Source: Roseiarcus sp963842835
GTDB lineage: Bacteria > Pseudomonadota > Alphaproteobacteria > Rhizobiales > Beijerinckiaceae
DNA: 64,000 nucleotides
Assembly: GCA_963842835.1 (NCBI GenBank)
Contig: CAWJIB010000001.1
Location: 372,001-436,000 of the forward strand
Reading direction: 5' to 3'
Shown here: in pieces, positions 15,500 to 23,917 of the stretch
Numbering within the stretch: position 1 is the stretch's first letter
How the letters are laid out: each line of letters begins with the position of its first letter
Made by a program: the position numbers and the translations under genes
Notes under the pieces: generated by a model
Told to the model about the DNA's origin: nothing
Database searches by the model: none
The model's input: only the letters and a program-made list of their open reading frames with translations

Positions 15500-16525
15500 T
15501 CAGGCCGTCCCGCCTCGAACGATCTCGTAACCGGTGTCGACAATGATCGGATCGGGGCCGCGCTGCGGGCTTTCAATGATCTTTTCGACGCTAATTCTGC
15601 CGATCAAATAGCGATTGGATAAGATTGTGGAAAGCGGCACCGGCAGCGACTGGCCAATTTCCAGTCCGTTGAAACCGAACACGGCGAGATCCTCCTTGAG
15701 CTTTATGTTCGCCGCGATACAGTGGAACACTCCGCCCACTGCCATATCGTCATTGGAGAACACGGCGACGTCGATATTCGGCGACCGCGTGATGAGATCG
15801 GCAAGCATTGCGCGGCCCGCGAGCGTCGAACTCGGTCCATTCACAATAGCATGCGAGACGATCGATAACCCGTTCTCGCCAAGAGCCTCCACGAGGCCGT
15901 CATAACGGAGCTTCGCGCGCCGATCCGCACTCCAGTCGTGTCCGACATAGCCGAAGCGGCGATAGCCTTGTCGAAGGAGATATTGGGCGCTGTCGTAGCC
16001 TGCGCGGCGATGCGACAGACCGACGGCAACGTCGATCGGGGTCGAGTCGATGTCCATCAGTTCGGCAACGCGAATGCCGCTTTGCTCCAGCATTCGCCGA
16101 GTCGCATCCGTGTGTTCGATGCCGGCGATGATCATCGCCGCGGGCTTCCAGGCGAGCATCGAGCGGACGAGGCTCTCCTCGGTCGCGAGGCTGTAATTGG
16201 TCACGCCGACGACGGCTTGGAACCCCAACTCTTCCAACGCCGCGCTTATGCCTCGCAACACTTCTGGAAAAACGATGTTGGAGAGTGACGGGATAATGAC
16301 GCCGATGAGATTCGAATTGGCCGAAGCCAAAGAACCGGCAATACGGTTGGGCACATAACCGACCGCCTTTACGGCCGCCATAACCTTCTCGCGCGTGCGA
16401 TCCGCGATCGGTCCTTTGTTACGCATAATTCGCGAAACCGTGATCTCGCTCACGTTTGCAAGTTTGGCGACTTCGGCAAGCGTGACGCTCGATCGGCGCT
16501 CCGGCAGTCGACGCTTGCCGCTCAT
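15500..16525 (-). CDS. LacI-family transcriptional regulator
   Basis: This 341-aa repressor has the LacI/GalR N-terminal helix-turn-helix and hinge helix (VTLAEVAKLANVSEITVSRI at about 14-33, then GYVPNRIAGSLAS) and a sugar-binding-protein-like effector domain (LIGVIIPSLSNIVFPEVLRG onward). It is divergent from ltnD-otnI, and a 16-bp palindromic operator lies in the shared 295-base gap. Three further copies of the operator precede other units of this cluster. The effector is probably a tetronate or a pathway intermediate (inference). Confidence 0.92.
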   Translation of the reverse strand: MSGKRRLPERRSSVTLAEVAKLANVSEITVSRIMRNKGPIADRTREKVMAAVKAVGYVPNRIAGSLASANSNLIGVIIPSLSNIVFPEVLRGISAALEELGFQAVVGVTNYSLATEESLVRSMLAWKPAAMIIAGIEHTDATRRMLEQSGIRVAELMDIDSTPIDVAVGLSHRRAGYDSAQYLLRQGYRRFGYVGHDWSADRRAKLRYDGLVEALGENGLSIVSHAIVNGPSSTLAGRAMLADLITRSPNIDVAVFSNDDMAVGGVFHCIAANIKLKEDLAVFGFNGLEIGQSLPVPLSTILSNRYLIGRISVEKIIESPQRGPDPIIVDTGYEIVRGGTA

Positions 16526-16675
16526 GATCTCACCATTGCCTATCCTGCAGCTCTTCCGCTTGCATTTTAGTGCCCAAAATGAGCCTTATCGCGAACGGCT
16601 GTCTGGAACACGCTGTCTTCCGAGCCGCGGCGAAATCGTCATTGACTTATGCACAAAACTCTCGATGATGAGGTT

Positions 16676-16691
16676 ATGACAGCGCTACCAT
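16676..16691. promoter_or_regulatory. Candidate LacI operator between lacI and ltnD
   Basis: ATGACAGCGCTACCAT matches the ideal palindrome ATGACAGCGCTGTCAT at 14 of 16 positions. It lies between the divergent LacI gene and ltnD, about 145 bases before the ltnD ATG. A TTGACT at 16642-16647 could serve as the -35 element of a plus-strand promoter that the operator would block. Autoregulation of the repressor is also possible. Confidence 0.7.
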
Positions 16692-16820
16692 TTTTTGGCA
16701 AGCCATTAGTGAGCGATGCCGCAAACTCTTGTTTCCGGGCGGTTGGGGCGCCTCAGATCAAAGGCTTTGGACAAGCAGGTCCGCGGTCAGGACAATGAAC
16801 TGGGGGAAGTGAGATGTACT

Positions 16821-17741
16821 ATGTCAAGTGATGAAAAGCCTTTGGTCGGCGTTATCGGCCTCGGGTCGATGGGACTGGGCATCGCTCAGTCGATCGTCAA
16901 GCGCGGCATCAAGGTTGCCGGATTTGACGTCAATCCCGACGCCGTCACAAAACTCGTGGATAGTGGTGGCGGCGCAGCCGCCGGCGCCGCCGACGCAGCA
17001 AGAAACGCCGATGTCGTGGTCGTGGTCGTGGTCAACGCGGCACAGACCGACGCGGTCCTCTTCGGAAGCGACGGCGCTGCCGCCGCAATGAAGCGGGGCG
17101 GCGTTATCGTCGCTTGCGCTACCATGGCTCCAGACGATGCGCGCCGACTCGCCGCAAAAGCCGGGGCGCAAGGCCTCCACTATCTCGACGCGCCAATAAG
17201 CGGCGGCGCCGCTAAAGCTGCGGCGGGCCAACTAACGGTTATGGCTTCAGGAAGTCCGGAGGCGTTCGCGCGAGCGCGCCCCGTGCTCGATGCGATCGCG
17301 GCCACAGTATACGAACTCGGCGACGCCGCGGGAATTGCCGCCTCCTTCAAGATGGTCAATCAGCTTTTGGCTGGGGTCCACATCGCGGCGGCTTGCGAAG
17401 CAATCACTTTCGCGGCCAAGCTCGGTCTCGATTTGCCGACAGTCTATAAAGTCATCACAGCGTCAGCGGGCAATTCCTGGATGTTCGAGAACCGCGTCCC
17501 CCATATTCTCGATGGCGACTACAGTCCACGCAGCGCCGTGGAGATTTTCACAAAGGATCTCGGCATCCTCAGCGACATGGGACGGCGGGAGAAATTTCCT
17601 TTGCAGATTGCTGCGACGGCGCTGCAAATGTTCCTCATGACCGCCGCCGCCAAGATGGAACGCGACGACGACGCCTCGGTCGCCCGAATGATTGCAAAAC
17701 TTACCGGTCTCGAATTGCCCGCCCCCTCCAACCCAAGCTGA
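16821..17741 (+). CDS. ltnD: L-threonate dehydrogenase LtnD-like
   Basis: This 306-aa NAD-dependent beta-hydroxyacid dehydrogenase has the GLGSMG dinucleotide motif (13-18), the canonical substrate loop DAPISGGAAKAAAG and the catalytic-lysine region FKMVNQLLAGVHIAA. LtnD oxidises L-threonate to 2-oxo-tetronate, the substrate of OtnI encoded 6 bases downstream. The ATG at 16821 follows a GAAGTGAG site; upstream in-frame starts add about 35 residues before the Rossmann strand and are unlikely. Assignment to threonate rests on the adjacent otnI, otnK and otnC genes, since the family also includes other 3-hydroxyacid dehydrogenases. Confidence 0.85.
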   Translation: MSSDEKPLVGVIGLGSMGLGIAQSIVKRGIKVAGFDVNPDAVTKLVDSGGGAAAGAADAARNADVVVVVVVNAAQTDAVLFGSDGAAAAMKRGGVIVACATMAPDDARRLAAKAGAQGLHYLDAPISGGAAKAAAGQLTVMASGSPEAFARARPVLDAIAATVYELGDAAGIAASFKMVNQLLAGVHIAAACEAITFAAKLGLDLPTVYKVITASAGNSWMFENRVPHILDGDYSPRSAVEIFTKDLGILSDMGRREKFPLQIAATALQMFLMTAAAKMERDDDASVARMIAKLTGLELPAPSNPS

Positions 17742-17747
17742 AATTCA

Positions 17748-18524
17748 ATGCCCACATTCGCCGCCAATCTCTCCTTCATGTTCACCGAATGGCAATTCAT
17801 CGATCGGTTCGCAGCGGCGGCCGACGCGGGCTTCAGCGCGGTGGAATATCTCTTCCCCTATGAGTTTTCCCCCGACGAAATTGCCGGGCGCCTCACGCGC
17901 CATCGCCTGACTCAAGCCTTGTTCAATCTCCCGCCGGGCGATTGGAACGCCGGCGACCGCGGGATTGCGGCGATACCCGAACGCGCGGCGGAGTTCCGAT
18001 CGTCGGTCGCCACCGCGCTCGTTTACGCCGAAGCCACCGGCGTGAAGCGGCTGCACGTCATGAGCGGGATCGCGAATTCGCGTGATCCAGTCGCGATGAC
18101 GGCCTTTCGCGACGCGCTCCGATACGCGACGGAACTGACCGGCGCCCGCGGCGTCGACGTCGTGATCGAGCCGATCAATTCTCGCGACATGCCCGGTTAT
18201 TTTCTCAACGATTTCGACCTTGCCGTGGATTTGATCGCCGCGCTGGCGCTTCCACGTTTGAAGCTTCAGTATGATATCTATCATCGCCAAATCATGCGCG
18301 GCGACATCGTCAAGAGTCTCGACGATCTACTGCCGATCATCGGCCACGTGCAGATCGCATCGGTACCCGAACGTCATGAGCCGGGAACCGGCGAACTGAA
18401 CGACGAGCATATTTTGCGCCACTTGGACGCTATTGGCTATAAGGGGTTTGTCGGTTGCGAATATCGCCCGGCGGGCGCCACCTTGTCCGGCTTGGCTTGG
18501 CTGAACGCCTGGAAGGCTCAGTGA
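17748..18524 (+). CDS. otnI: 2-oxo-tetronate isomerase OtnI (hydroxypyruvate isomerase family)
   Basis: The 258-aa TIM-barrel protein belongs to the hydroxypyruvate isomerase (Hyi) branch of the xylose-isomerase-like superfamily. Likely metal ligands lie in VIEPINSRDMPGY (Glu), LQYDIYH (Asp), HVQIASVPERHEPGTGELN (His) and GCEYRP (Glu). OtnI interconverts 2-oxo- and 3-oxo-tetronate and so links LtnD to OtnK. It is co-transcribed with ltnD with a gap of only 6 bases. Confidence 0.9.
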   Translation: MPTFAANLSFMFTEWQFIDRFAAAADAGFSAVEYLFPYEFSPDEIAGRLTRHRLTQALFNLPPGDWNAGDRGIAAIPERAAEFRSSVATALVYAEATGVKRLHVMSGIANSRDPVAMTAFRDALRYATELTGARGVDVVIEPINSRDMPGYFLNDFDLAVDLIAALALPRLKLQYDIYHRQIMRGDIVKSLDDLLPIIGHVQIASVPERHEPGTGELNDEHILRHLDAIGYKGFVGCEYRPAGATLSGLAWLNAWKAQ

Positions 18525-18530
18525 AGAGGA

Positions 18531-18553
18531 GCGCCAGCGTCTTGCGCTGGCGC
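18531..18553. terminator. Hairpin between convergent genes
   Basis: GCGCCAGCG and CGCTGGCGC form a perfect 9-bp stem with a 5-base loop. It lies 6 bases after the otnI stop and before the end of the convergent epimerase-family gene. No clear T-run follows on either strand, so termination strength is uncertain. Confidence 0.4.
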
Positions 18554-18587
18554 GCCCCACAGACTGTCGATTGGCGCTGAGCGCGTC

Positions 18588-19487
18588 CTATCCCTTTGGC
18601 GATACGTATTTGCGCCAGTTGTGCGCCTCCTTGAAGCCGAGAATTTCGCGCGTCTTGCGGTTGGAAAGCGGGGCCTCGAATTGGCCAAGAGCGCGCGTCA
18701 CCGGGACCGACGGGCAATATCGCGCGAGAAACTCGCTTGTCGGCGACGTCGCCGTGATCGTGTCGTTGACCGCGTTGAAGACCTGGAAACCGAGGCCGTC
18801 CTTCTCCAGGCACAGGTGCACGATCTCGCCGAGATCGCGCGCGTCGATATAGCTCCACGCGTTGCGCTTGCGCGTCATCGGGTTGGCGAGATAGTCGGGG
18901 AAGCGGTCGTATTCATGCGGCTCGATAACGTTGCCGATGCGCAAAGCGTAAATGTCGGCGGCGTAACGCATCGCGAACGCGCGCGCGGTCTTCTCGTTGA
19001 TCACCTTGGACAGACCGTAGCTGTCCATAGGGTCGCTGTCGTAATCTTCCTCGAGCGGAAAGCTGTGATAATCTTTGTCCCCTTCGGCGAAGCACACGCC
19101 ATAGGTCGTTTCGCTCGAAGCGACGATGACTTTCCGGACGCCGAGCTTCATCGCCGCTTCGATCACATTGTAAGTGCTCATGACGTTGACCTCGAACGTC
19201 TTGTTGTCGGGTTCGATGAGCACGCGCGGAATCGCCGCGAAATGCACGACGGCGTCCGGCGCGCGCGGCGTTTCGCCCTTCTCGAAGCCCTCGAAGCCAA
19301 AGTGTGTCGTCAGCGCGTTGAAGGCCTGGCCGCTATCCGTGAGATCGGCGATCAACGTGTTGACTCCAGGCACGTCGAGCGGCTTGAGATCAACGTTAAG
19401 GATGGAATATCCCTTTGACAAAAGATGCGGCACTGCATGACGCCCAGCCTTGCCTGTGCCGCCGGTAAAAACGATTCGCTTGGTCAT
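18588..19487 (-). CDS. NAD-dependent epimerase/dehydratase-family dehydrogenase
   Basis: This 299-aa extended short-chain dehydrogenase has a Rossmann TGGTGKAG motif at the N-terminus, a catalytic VASSETTYG strand and the SYGLSKVINE active-site YxxxK. D-erythronate dehydrogenase DenD, which feeds the same OtnI-OtnK-OtnC pathway, belongs to this superfamily. A DenD-like or related aldonate-oxidising role is therefore attractive, but I do not see enough to name it. The ATG at 19487 follows GGAGAG and starts right at the Rossmann strand. The gene is on the minus strand, about 90 bases downstream of the importer operon, and may be its last member. Confidence 0.82.
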   Translation of the reverse strand: MTKRIVFTGGTGKAGRHAVPHLLSKGYSILNVDLKPLDVPGVNTLIADLTDSGQAFNALTTHFGFEGFEKGETPRAPDAVVHFAAIPRVLIEPDNKTFEVNVMSTYNVIEAAMKLGVRKVIVASSETTYGVCFAEGDKDYHSFPLEEDYDSDPMDSYGLSKVINEKTARAFAMRYAADIYALRIGNVIEPHEYDRFPDYLANPMTRKRNAWSYIDARDLGEIVHLCLEKDGLGFQVFNAVNDTITATSPTSEFLARYCPSVPVTRALGQFEAPLSNRKTREILGFKEAHNWRKYVSPKG

Positions 19488-19580
19488 TGCTCTCTCCATT
19501 GAGATTTGATTCAAATTGCCGATGCTCTGCCGCATGGCTGGCGTCTAGGGCGCGAATCCTTCCAACGAGCCGAGAAACGC

Positions 19581-21083
19581 TCAGCCGGTCGCAGCGGACA
19601 TAACGCGCTCCTGGTTCGCCTCGGCGCGGCTCAATTCACCGCCGACGCGGCCGTCCTTCACGACGATGATGCGATCGCTGACCGCAAGAACCTCGGGCAG
19701 GTCCGACGAAATGACGATAATGGCGACCCCCTGTTTTGCGAGTCGCGCCAAAAGGGCGTGCACCTCGGCCTTGGCGCCGATATCGATGCCGCGCGTCGGC
19801 TCATCCACGATCAGAATTCGGGGCTCGCGCGCCACCCACTTAGCAATCACAACTTTTTGTTGGTTTCCGCCGCTAAGATTGATGACTGCCTGCTCGATCG
19901 AAGGCGTCTTGACGCCGAGCGTTCGCACGTACTCACGACAGCGGGCGCTTTCGCGGGCCTGGTCCACAAATTCAAAGGCGCAATAGTCGGCTAAGTGCGT
20001 CAAGCTGAAGTTTTCGCGCACGGACATGCCGAGCACGAGCCCTTGGGCTTTGCGGTCCTCGGTGACAAACCCAATCCCATGCTCGATGGCGCTGGCCGGG
20101 TCGAGAATATCGGCGCGTTCGCCATCGATGCGAATCTCTCCCGTATAGGGGCGCAGACCGAATATCATTTCCATAATTTCAGTGCGCCCAGCGCCGATCA
20201 GCCCAAAGAACCCGAGGACCTCACCCTTGTGAAGGTCAAAGCTGACATCGGCGACGCGAGCTTGGTGGGCCGTAGCGTGCTTAAGCGTTAGGTCGCGCAC
20301 CGACATGACCACTTCTTCGGTCACGTGCGATTCATGGCGCCCATAGAGTTGCGTGAGTTCTCGATCGACCATCTTGCGAACGAGGAGCTCGCGCGTGACT
20401 TCGCCGATTGGCAAGGAGGCAACCGTCATGCCGTCGCGAAGCACGGTGACGCGGTCGGCGATCTCGAAGATCTCTTCAAGGCGATGCGAAATATATATGA
20501 TTCCAACATTTCGCTCGCGAAGCAATTTGATTTGCTCCATAAGCGTTTCAGTCTCATGATGGCTAAGCGAAGAAGTCGGCTCGTCCATCACGATTATCTT
20601 CGAATCGTAGGAGATCGCTTTCGCTATCTCGATCATCTGCTTATGGCCGACGCTGAGTTCGCTCACCAAAGTAGTCGGCTCAATTTGTAATTGTAATACG
20701 TCCAAGACCTTCCGCGCTTCGTTGTTCATGCGCCGAGCGTCGATGAGACCACTACGGCTTATCGGTTCTCTCGCAAGGAAAATGTTCTCGGCGACGGTGA
20801 GGTTCTCGACCATTGAGAGTTCTTGGTAAATGATACTGACTCCGAGCGAGCGGGCATGTGTCGCGTCCTTGATGATCGTCTCAACGCCATTGATACGAAT
20901 GACGCCGCCATGATCGGCCGCGTTCACTCCCGTCATGATCTTCATCAGCGTGCTTTTGCCTGCGCCATTTTCGCCCGCAATTGCATGAACCTCGCCTAGG
21001 CAGACCGAGAGATCGACGTGGTTGAGCGCCTTCACGCCAGGAAAGGTCTTCGAGATGTCGCGCATCTCAAGAAAAGGCGTCAC
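19581..21083 (-). CDS. Sugar ABC importer ATPase, RbsA/MglA-type
   Basis: The 500-aa protein has two ABC domains in tandem. Domain 1 has Walker A GENGAGKST, signature LSVGHKQMIEIAKA and Walker B IIVMDEPTSSLS. Domain 2 has the degenerate Walker A GLIGAGRTE usual for this family, signature LSGGNQQKVVIAKW and Walker B LIVDEPTRGIDIG. Such ATPases drive CUT2-type import of pentoses, aldoses and small polyols. GTG 21083 is chosen because GGGAG precedes it and the domain starts right after it; an upstream ATG would add 39 unlikely residues. It lies in an operon with the binding protein and permease genes and is probably used for the tetronate substrate. Confidence 0.92.
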   Translation of the reverse strand: MTPFLEMRDISKTFPGVKALNHVDLSVCLGEVHAIAGENGAGKSTLMKIMTGVNAADHGGVIRINGVETIIKDATHARSLGVSIIYQELSMVENLTVAENIFLAREPISRSGLIDARRMNNEARKVLDVLQLQIEPTTLVSELSVGHKQMIEIAKAISYDSKIIVMDEPTSSLSHHETETLMEQIKLLRERNVGIIYISHRLEEIFEIADRVTVLRDGMTVASLPIGEVTRELLVRKMVDRELTQLYGRHESHVTEEVVMSVRDLTLKHATAHQARVADVSFDLHKGEVLGFFGLIGAGRTEIMEMIFGLRPYTGEIRIDGERADILDPASAIEHGIGFVTEDRKAQGLVLGMSVRENFSLTHLADYCAFEFVDQARESARCREYVRTLGVKTPSIEQAVINLSGGNQQKVVIAKWVAREPRILIVDEPTRGIDIGAKAEVHALLARLAKQGVAIIVISSDLPEVLAVSDRIIVVKDGRVGGELSRAEANQERVMSAATG

Positions 21084-21162
21084 AGCAGTCTCCCACGATC
21101 GGCCACCCGGGCGAGACGATAGCTTTCGCCATCGCCTCGCCCGGGTGACGAGTTTGAATGTC

Positions 21163-22104
21163 TTACTTTGTGTAAGTGCCGAGATTCGAGGCGTCGACAA
21201 CGGTCACACCGGTGTCGATGTCCTTCGGCTGAGTCTCAGCGCCATTGATTTGGGCGACCAGATGCTCAACCGCCAGCTTCCCCATTGTGACCGGCCGCTG
21301 CACCATGATGCCCTGGATGAAGCCTTCTTTGACGCCCTTGATGGTGTCCGGCAGATCGTCGAAGGCGAACACCTTCACAGCGCCTTTCTTGTCAGCGAAT
21401 TCCTTGGTCGCGAGCACCTTCGCAACCGACGGGCCGCCGACCTGGCTAACGCCAAAGATCCCCTTCAAGCCCGGATGCCCCCGGAACAGCGCCTCATCAA
21501 CGGAAACTGCTTTGGCGAGATCGTCCTCGGTGCCTTCAGTGGCGACGATTTTGATATCGGGATAATTTGCGAGAGCCTTCTTGATCCCGGCGATGCGCTC
21601 GTTAAGGTTCGACGCGCCGAGTTGGCCGGTCACGATGGCGACTTCGCCCTTGCCGTCCAGGGCCTTGGCCATGGACTTGCCCATGGTCGCCCCAGCAGCC
21701 TCGTTGATCGTGCCGATATACATGCTGCGACCGCTCTTCGCGCTGTCGCTATCGTAGGTCAAAACCTTAATTCCAGCCGCGATAGCCTGCTTAATCACGC
21801 CTTCGACCGATTTCGGCTCGTTCACCGATATGGCGATCCCATCGACGTGCTTGGCGATCAAATCTTCGACGATCTTCACCTGGGTTGCGCCCTGGGTATT
21901 CTGAGGCACGACCCATTGATATTGCACACCGAGTTTCTCGGCCTCCTGCTTGGCCCCCGTATTGCAATCATCGAAAAAAGGAACCGCAACTTTGGGAATA
22001 ACCGCGACGACGATATCCTTGGCGTCTTTAGCCATCGCGCTCCCCGCGGCGAGAATCGGAGCCGCGATCAACAGAGCCCGTAGCGATGTGCGAAGATTTT
22101 TCAT
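21163..22104 (-). CDS. Sugar ABC importer substrate-binding protein
   Basis: This 313-aa periplasmic protein starts with a Sec signal peptide (MKNLRTSLRALLIAAPILAA, likely cleaved after AMA). Its Peripla_BP_4/RbsB-like body has IVVAVIPKVAVPFFDDCNTG, DGIAISVNEPKSVEGVIKQA and FAFDDLPDTIKGVKEGFIQG. It captures the substrate for the RbsA/RbsC-type importer encoded on either side. GAAGGA precedes the ATG. The ligand cannot be read directly; the otn genes nearby suggest threonate, erythronate or a related aldonate. Confidence 0.92.
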   Translation of the reverse strand: MKNLRTSLRALLIAAPILAAGSAMAKDAKDIVVAVIPKVAVPFFDDCNTGAKQEAEKLGVQYQWVVPQNTQGATQVKIVEDLIAKHVDGIAISVNEPKSVEGVIKQAIAAGIKVLTYDSDSAKSGRSMYIGTINEAAGATMGKSMAKALDGKGEVAIVTGQLGASNLNERIAGIKKALANYPDIKIVATEGTEDDLAKAVSVDEALFRGHPGLKGIFGVSQVGGPSVAKVLATKEFADKKGAVKVFAFDDLPDTIKGVKEGFIQGIMVQRPVTMGKLAVEHLVAQINGAETQPKDIDTGVTVVDASNLGTYTK

Positions 22105-22197
22105 GTGATGTCCTTCCAAGAGCTTCAACGTTTCCAATTGCTATTTGCTTGCTTTGAGATTCGACCGTTCGTTTTCATGAAGCGATTTGTTTTGCGG

Positions 22198-23205
22198 CTA
22201 CCCTCCCTTTCGGCGGTTACGCACGACATCAAGGCCGACAGCGATAAGAATGACGGCGCCTGTAATCGCCTGTTGTGCGTAAGTGTTGATATTCATGAGA
22301 ACCACGCCGTTGGCGATAATTCCGGTGAGCGCTGCGCCTATAACCGCTCCGCCGACGCTGCCAACGCCGCCGGACAGGCTGGCGCCGCCAATCGCCGCGG
22401 CGGCGATGACGTCTAATTCGCCTCCAAAGCCAGAAGCTGGCTCAGCCGAAAGGTAGCGAGAAAAGCTGATGACGCCGGCAAGCGCCGCGATCGCTGCCGA
22501 CAAAATATAAACGATCAATTTGACGCGGCTGGTTTTCACGCCGCTCAGACGCGCCGCTTGTTCGTTGCCGCCAGTTGCGTAGACATGTCGTCCAAACCGG
22601 GTCTTTCGCATGAGGATCGAAAAGCCGATCATCATGACGACCATGATGACAACGGGAACCGGAACGAAACCGACGTAACCCTGGCCAAGAACTGCAAACA
22701 GATCTGGCGTATCGGGCGTGACCGGGACGCCGCGGGTAATGATGTACATCAGCCCGCGGCCAATACTGAGCGACCCGAGAGTGGCGATGAAAGGCGGAAG
22801 CCCAATTTGAGTGATCAGCAGGCCATTGAACGCGCCAAAAACCACGCCTACCGTCAGACCGCCGCCGATGCACAGACCGGTTGGCAAACCGTAGGCGAAG
22901 CCGAGCGCGGTCACCAATGACGACAGGCCCATGACCGATCCAACGGATAGATCGATTCCGCCCGTGATGATCACCATCGCCATGCCGATGCTCATGATCG
23001 CCGTCATCGAGAACGAACGAAACACGCCCATGAGATTATTGGTCGTCAGGAAGTAGGGCGTCGCGAGGCTGATGAGCGCTCCAACAACGATCAGCGCAAT
23101 GAAGACGTTGAGCTCGCGGACCTTGCTCAGAGCCACCAGCCGACGCGCTAGCGACGACTCGGCGACGGCGATAGGCTGCCTGACTTGACGATTGACCACT
23201 GACAT
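22198..23205 (-). CDS. Sugar ABC importer permease, RbsC-type
   Basis: The 335-aa integral inner-membrane protein has eight or more hydrophobic segments and the family signatures MSIGMAMVIITGGIDLSVGS, NGLLITQIGLPPFIATLGS and GELDVIAAAAIGGASLSGG. It forms the channel of the CUT2 importer. It is the first gene of the importer operon; two LacI operators and a likely promoter lie 150-230 bases upstream. The ATG at 23205 has GGAGGCTC upstream; an earlier start would add only 8 residues. Confidence 0.92.
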   Translation of the reverse strand: MSVVNRQVRQPIAVAESSLARRLVALSKVRELNVFIALIVVGALISLATPYFLTTNNLMGVFRSFSMTAIMSIGMAMVIITGGIDLSVGSVMGLSSLVTALGFAYGLPTGLCIGGGLTVGVVFGAFNGLLITQIGLPPFIATLGSLSIGRGLMYIITRGVPVTPDTPDLFAVLGQGYVGFVPVPVVIMVVMMIGFSILMRKTRFGRHVYATGGNEQAARLSGVKTSRVKLIVYILSAAIAALAGVISFSRYLSAEPASGFGGELDVIAAAAIGGASLSGGVGSVGGAVIGAALTGIIANGVVLMNINTYAQQAITGAVILIAVGLDVVRNRRKGG

Positions 23206-23353
23206 GAGCCTCCAGCCTCCCGGCCCCAATTATACTGCTTTGTCGAGTTCTATTATTTTCGCGTTTTCGCGACTTGTATGACTCGATTCCGATCCGGGAA
23301 ATTCTCGTTTCGTCCCGTTGACTATCTGAAAGTTCTTCCCGTATAAGCCTGCG

Positions 23354-23369
23354 ATGGTAGCGCTGTCAT
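23354..23369. promoter_or_regulatory. Candidate LacI operator, importer promoter, proximal site
   Basis: ATGGTAGCGCTGTCAT matches the ideal 16-bp palindrome at 14 positions. It lies 32 bases (about three helical turns) from the perfect copy at 23386, upstream of the importer operon on the minus strand. The spacing suits cooperative binding. Confidence 0.75.
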
Positions 23370-23385
23370 TACTTCGCGCATGAAT

Positions 23386-23401
23386 ATGACAGCGCTGTCA
23401 T
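23386..23401. promoter_or_regulatory. Perfect palindromic LacI operator, importer promoter
   Basis: ATGACAGCGCTGTCAT is a perfect 16-bp inverted repeat with the central CG-flanked symmetry typical of LacI/GalR operators. It lies just downstream of a candidate minus-strand promoter, where bound repressor would block RNA polymerase. Confidence 0.8.
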
Positions 23402-23406
23402 TGCGC

Positions 23407-23436
23407 AGACTATCCGGAAGCCGGAGAAATTGTCAA
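23407..23436 (-). promoter_or_regulatory. Candidate sigma-70 promoter of the importer operon
   Basis: On the minus strand TTGACA (23436-23431) is followed after 18 bases by TAGTCT (23412-23407). The -35 is perfect and the -10 weak. The perfect LacI operator begins 5 bases further downstream, consistent with repression. Confidence 0.4.
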
Positions 23437-23737
23437 CTATGCCCAATCGAAAAAATATGCTGCGGCGCACCATATCCGCGCGAGAGAATGCGGCTTGCGC
23501 CGCCGCCCGAATCGCGCCTCGAGAAGCCGTGCCACGGATATGGGAAAGGCTTTATTTGGGACAGATGTGAGGACGGATCGGGCCGATGCGCGGCTCAAGG
23601 CCTGCTGTCGAAGGAGCGAAGCGGCAGCGTTCGACGTCTATCGAGATGAGCGGCAGGCCACTGCGCATGAATGACGGCCGATGCGAGTGAAAGAAGCACA
23701 ACTGGGTTGTCCTTCGATCGATATCCGCGCTAGGTCG

Positions 23738-23866
23738 CTTCGCCGAAATGTTGCAAATCACCGCCGACACAATCACTGACGAGATGAACACTGCGTCGAG
23801 TTTGCCAACCTCTTGGCTGCAGCCAAAGCTTCGACGCAACGAAAGCAACTTTTCAATCAACGGACG
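23738..23866 (-). pseudogene. Possible C-terminal remnant of an IS5-family transposase
   Basis: Minus-strand codons read RPLIEKLLSLRRSFG, then KLDAVFISSVIVSAVICN. The pattern recalls the ERFFxKIKxFRRVATRxxKLAxNFLAxVxLA end of IS427-type transposases, but is heavily decayed. The rest of the 23402-23917 interval holds no gene I can support. Confidence is low because the match is short. Confidence 0.3.
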
Positions 23867-23917
23867 ACTGCGTGAGCGGCAGTCGCCTACGGCATCCAAC
23901 CATCACGAGGTTCTACG

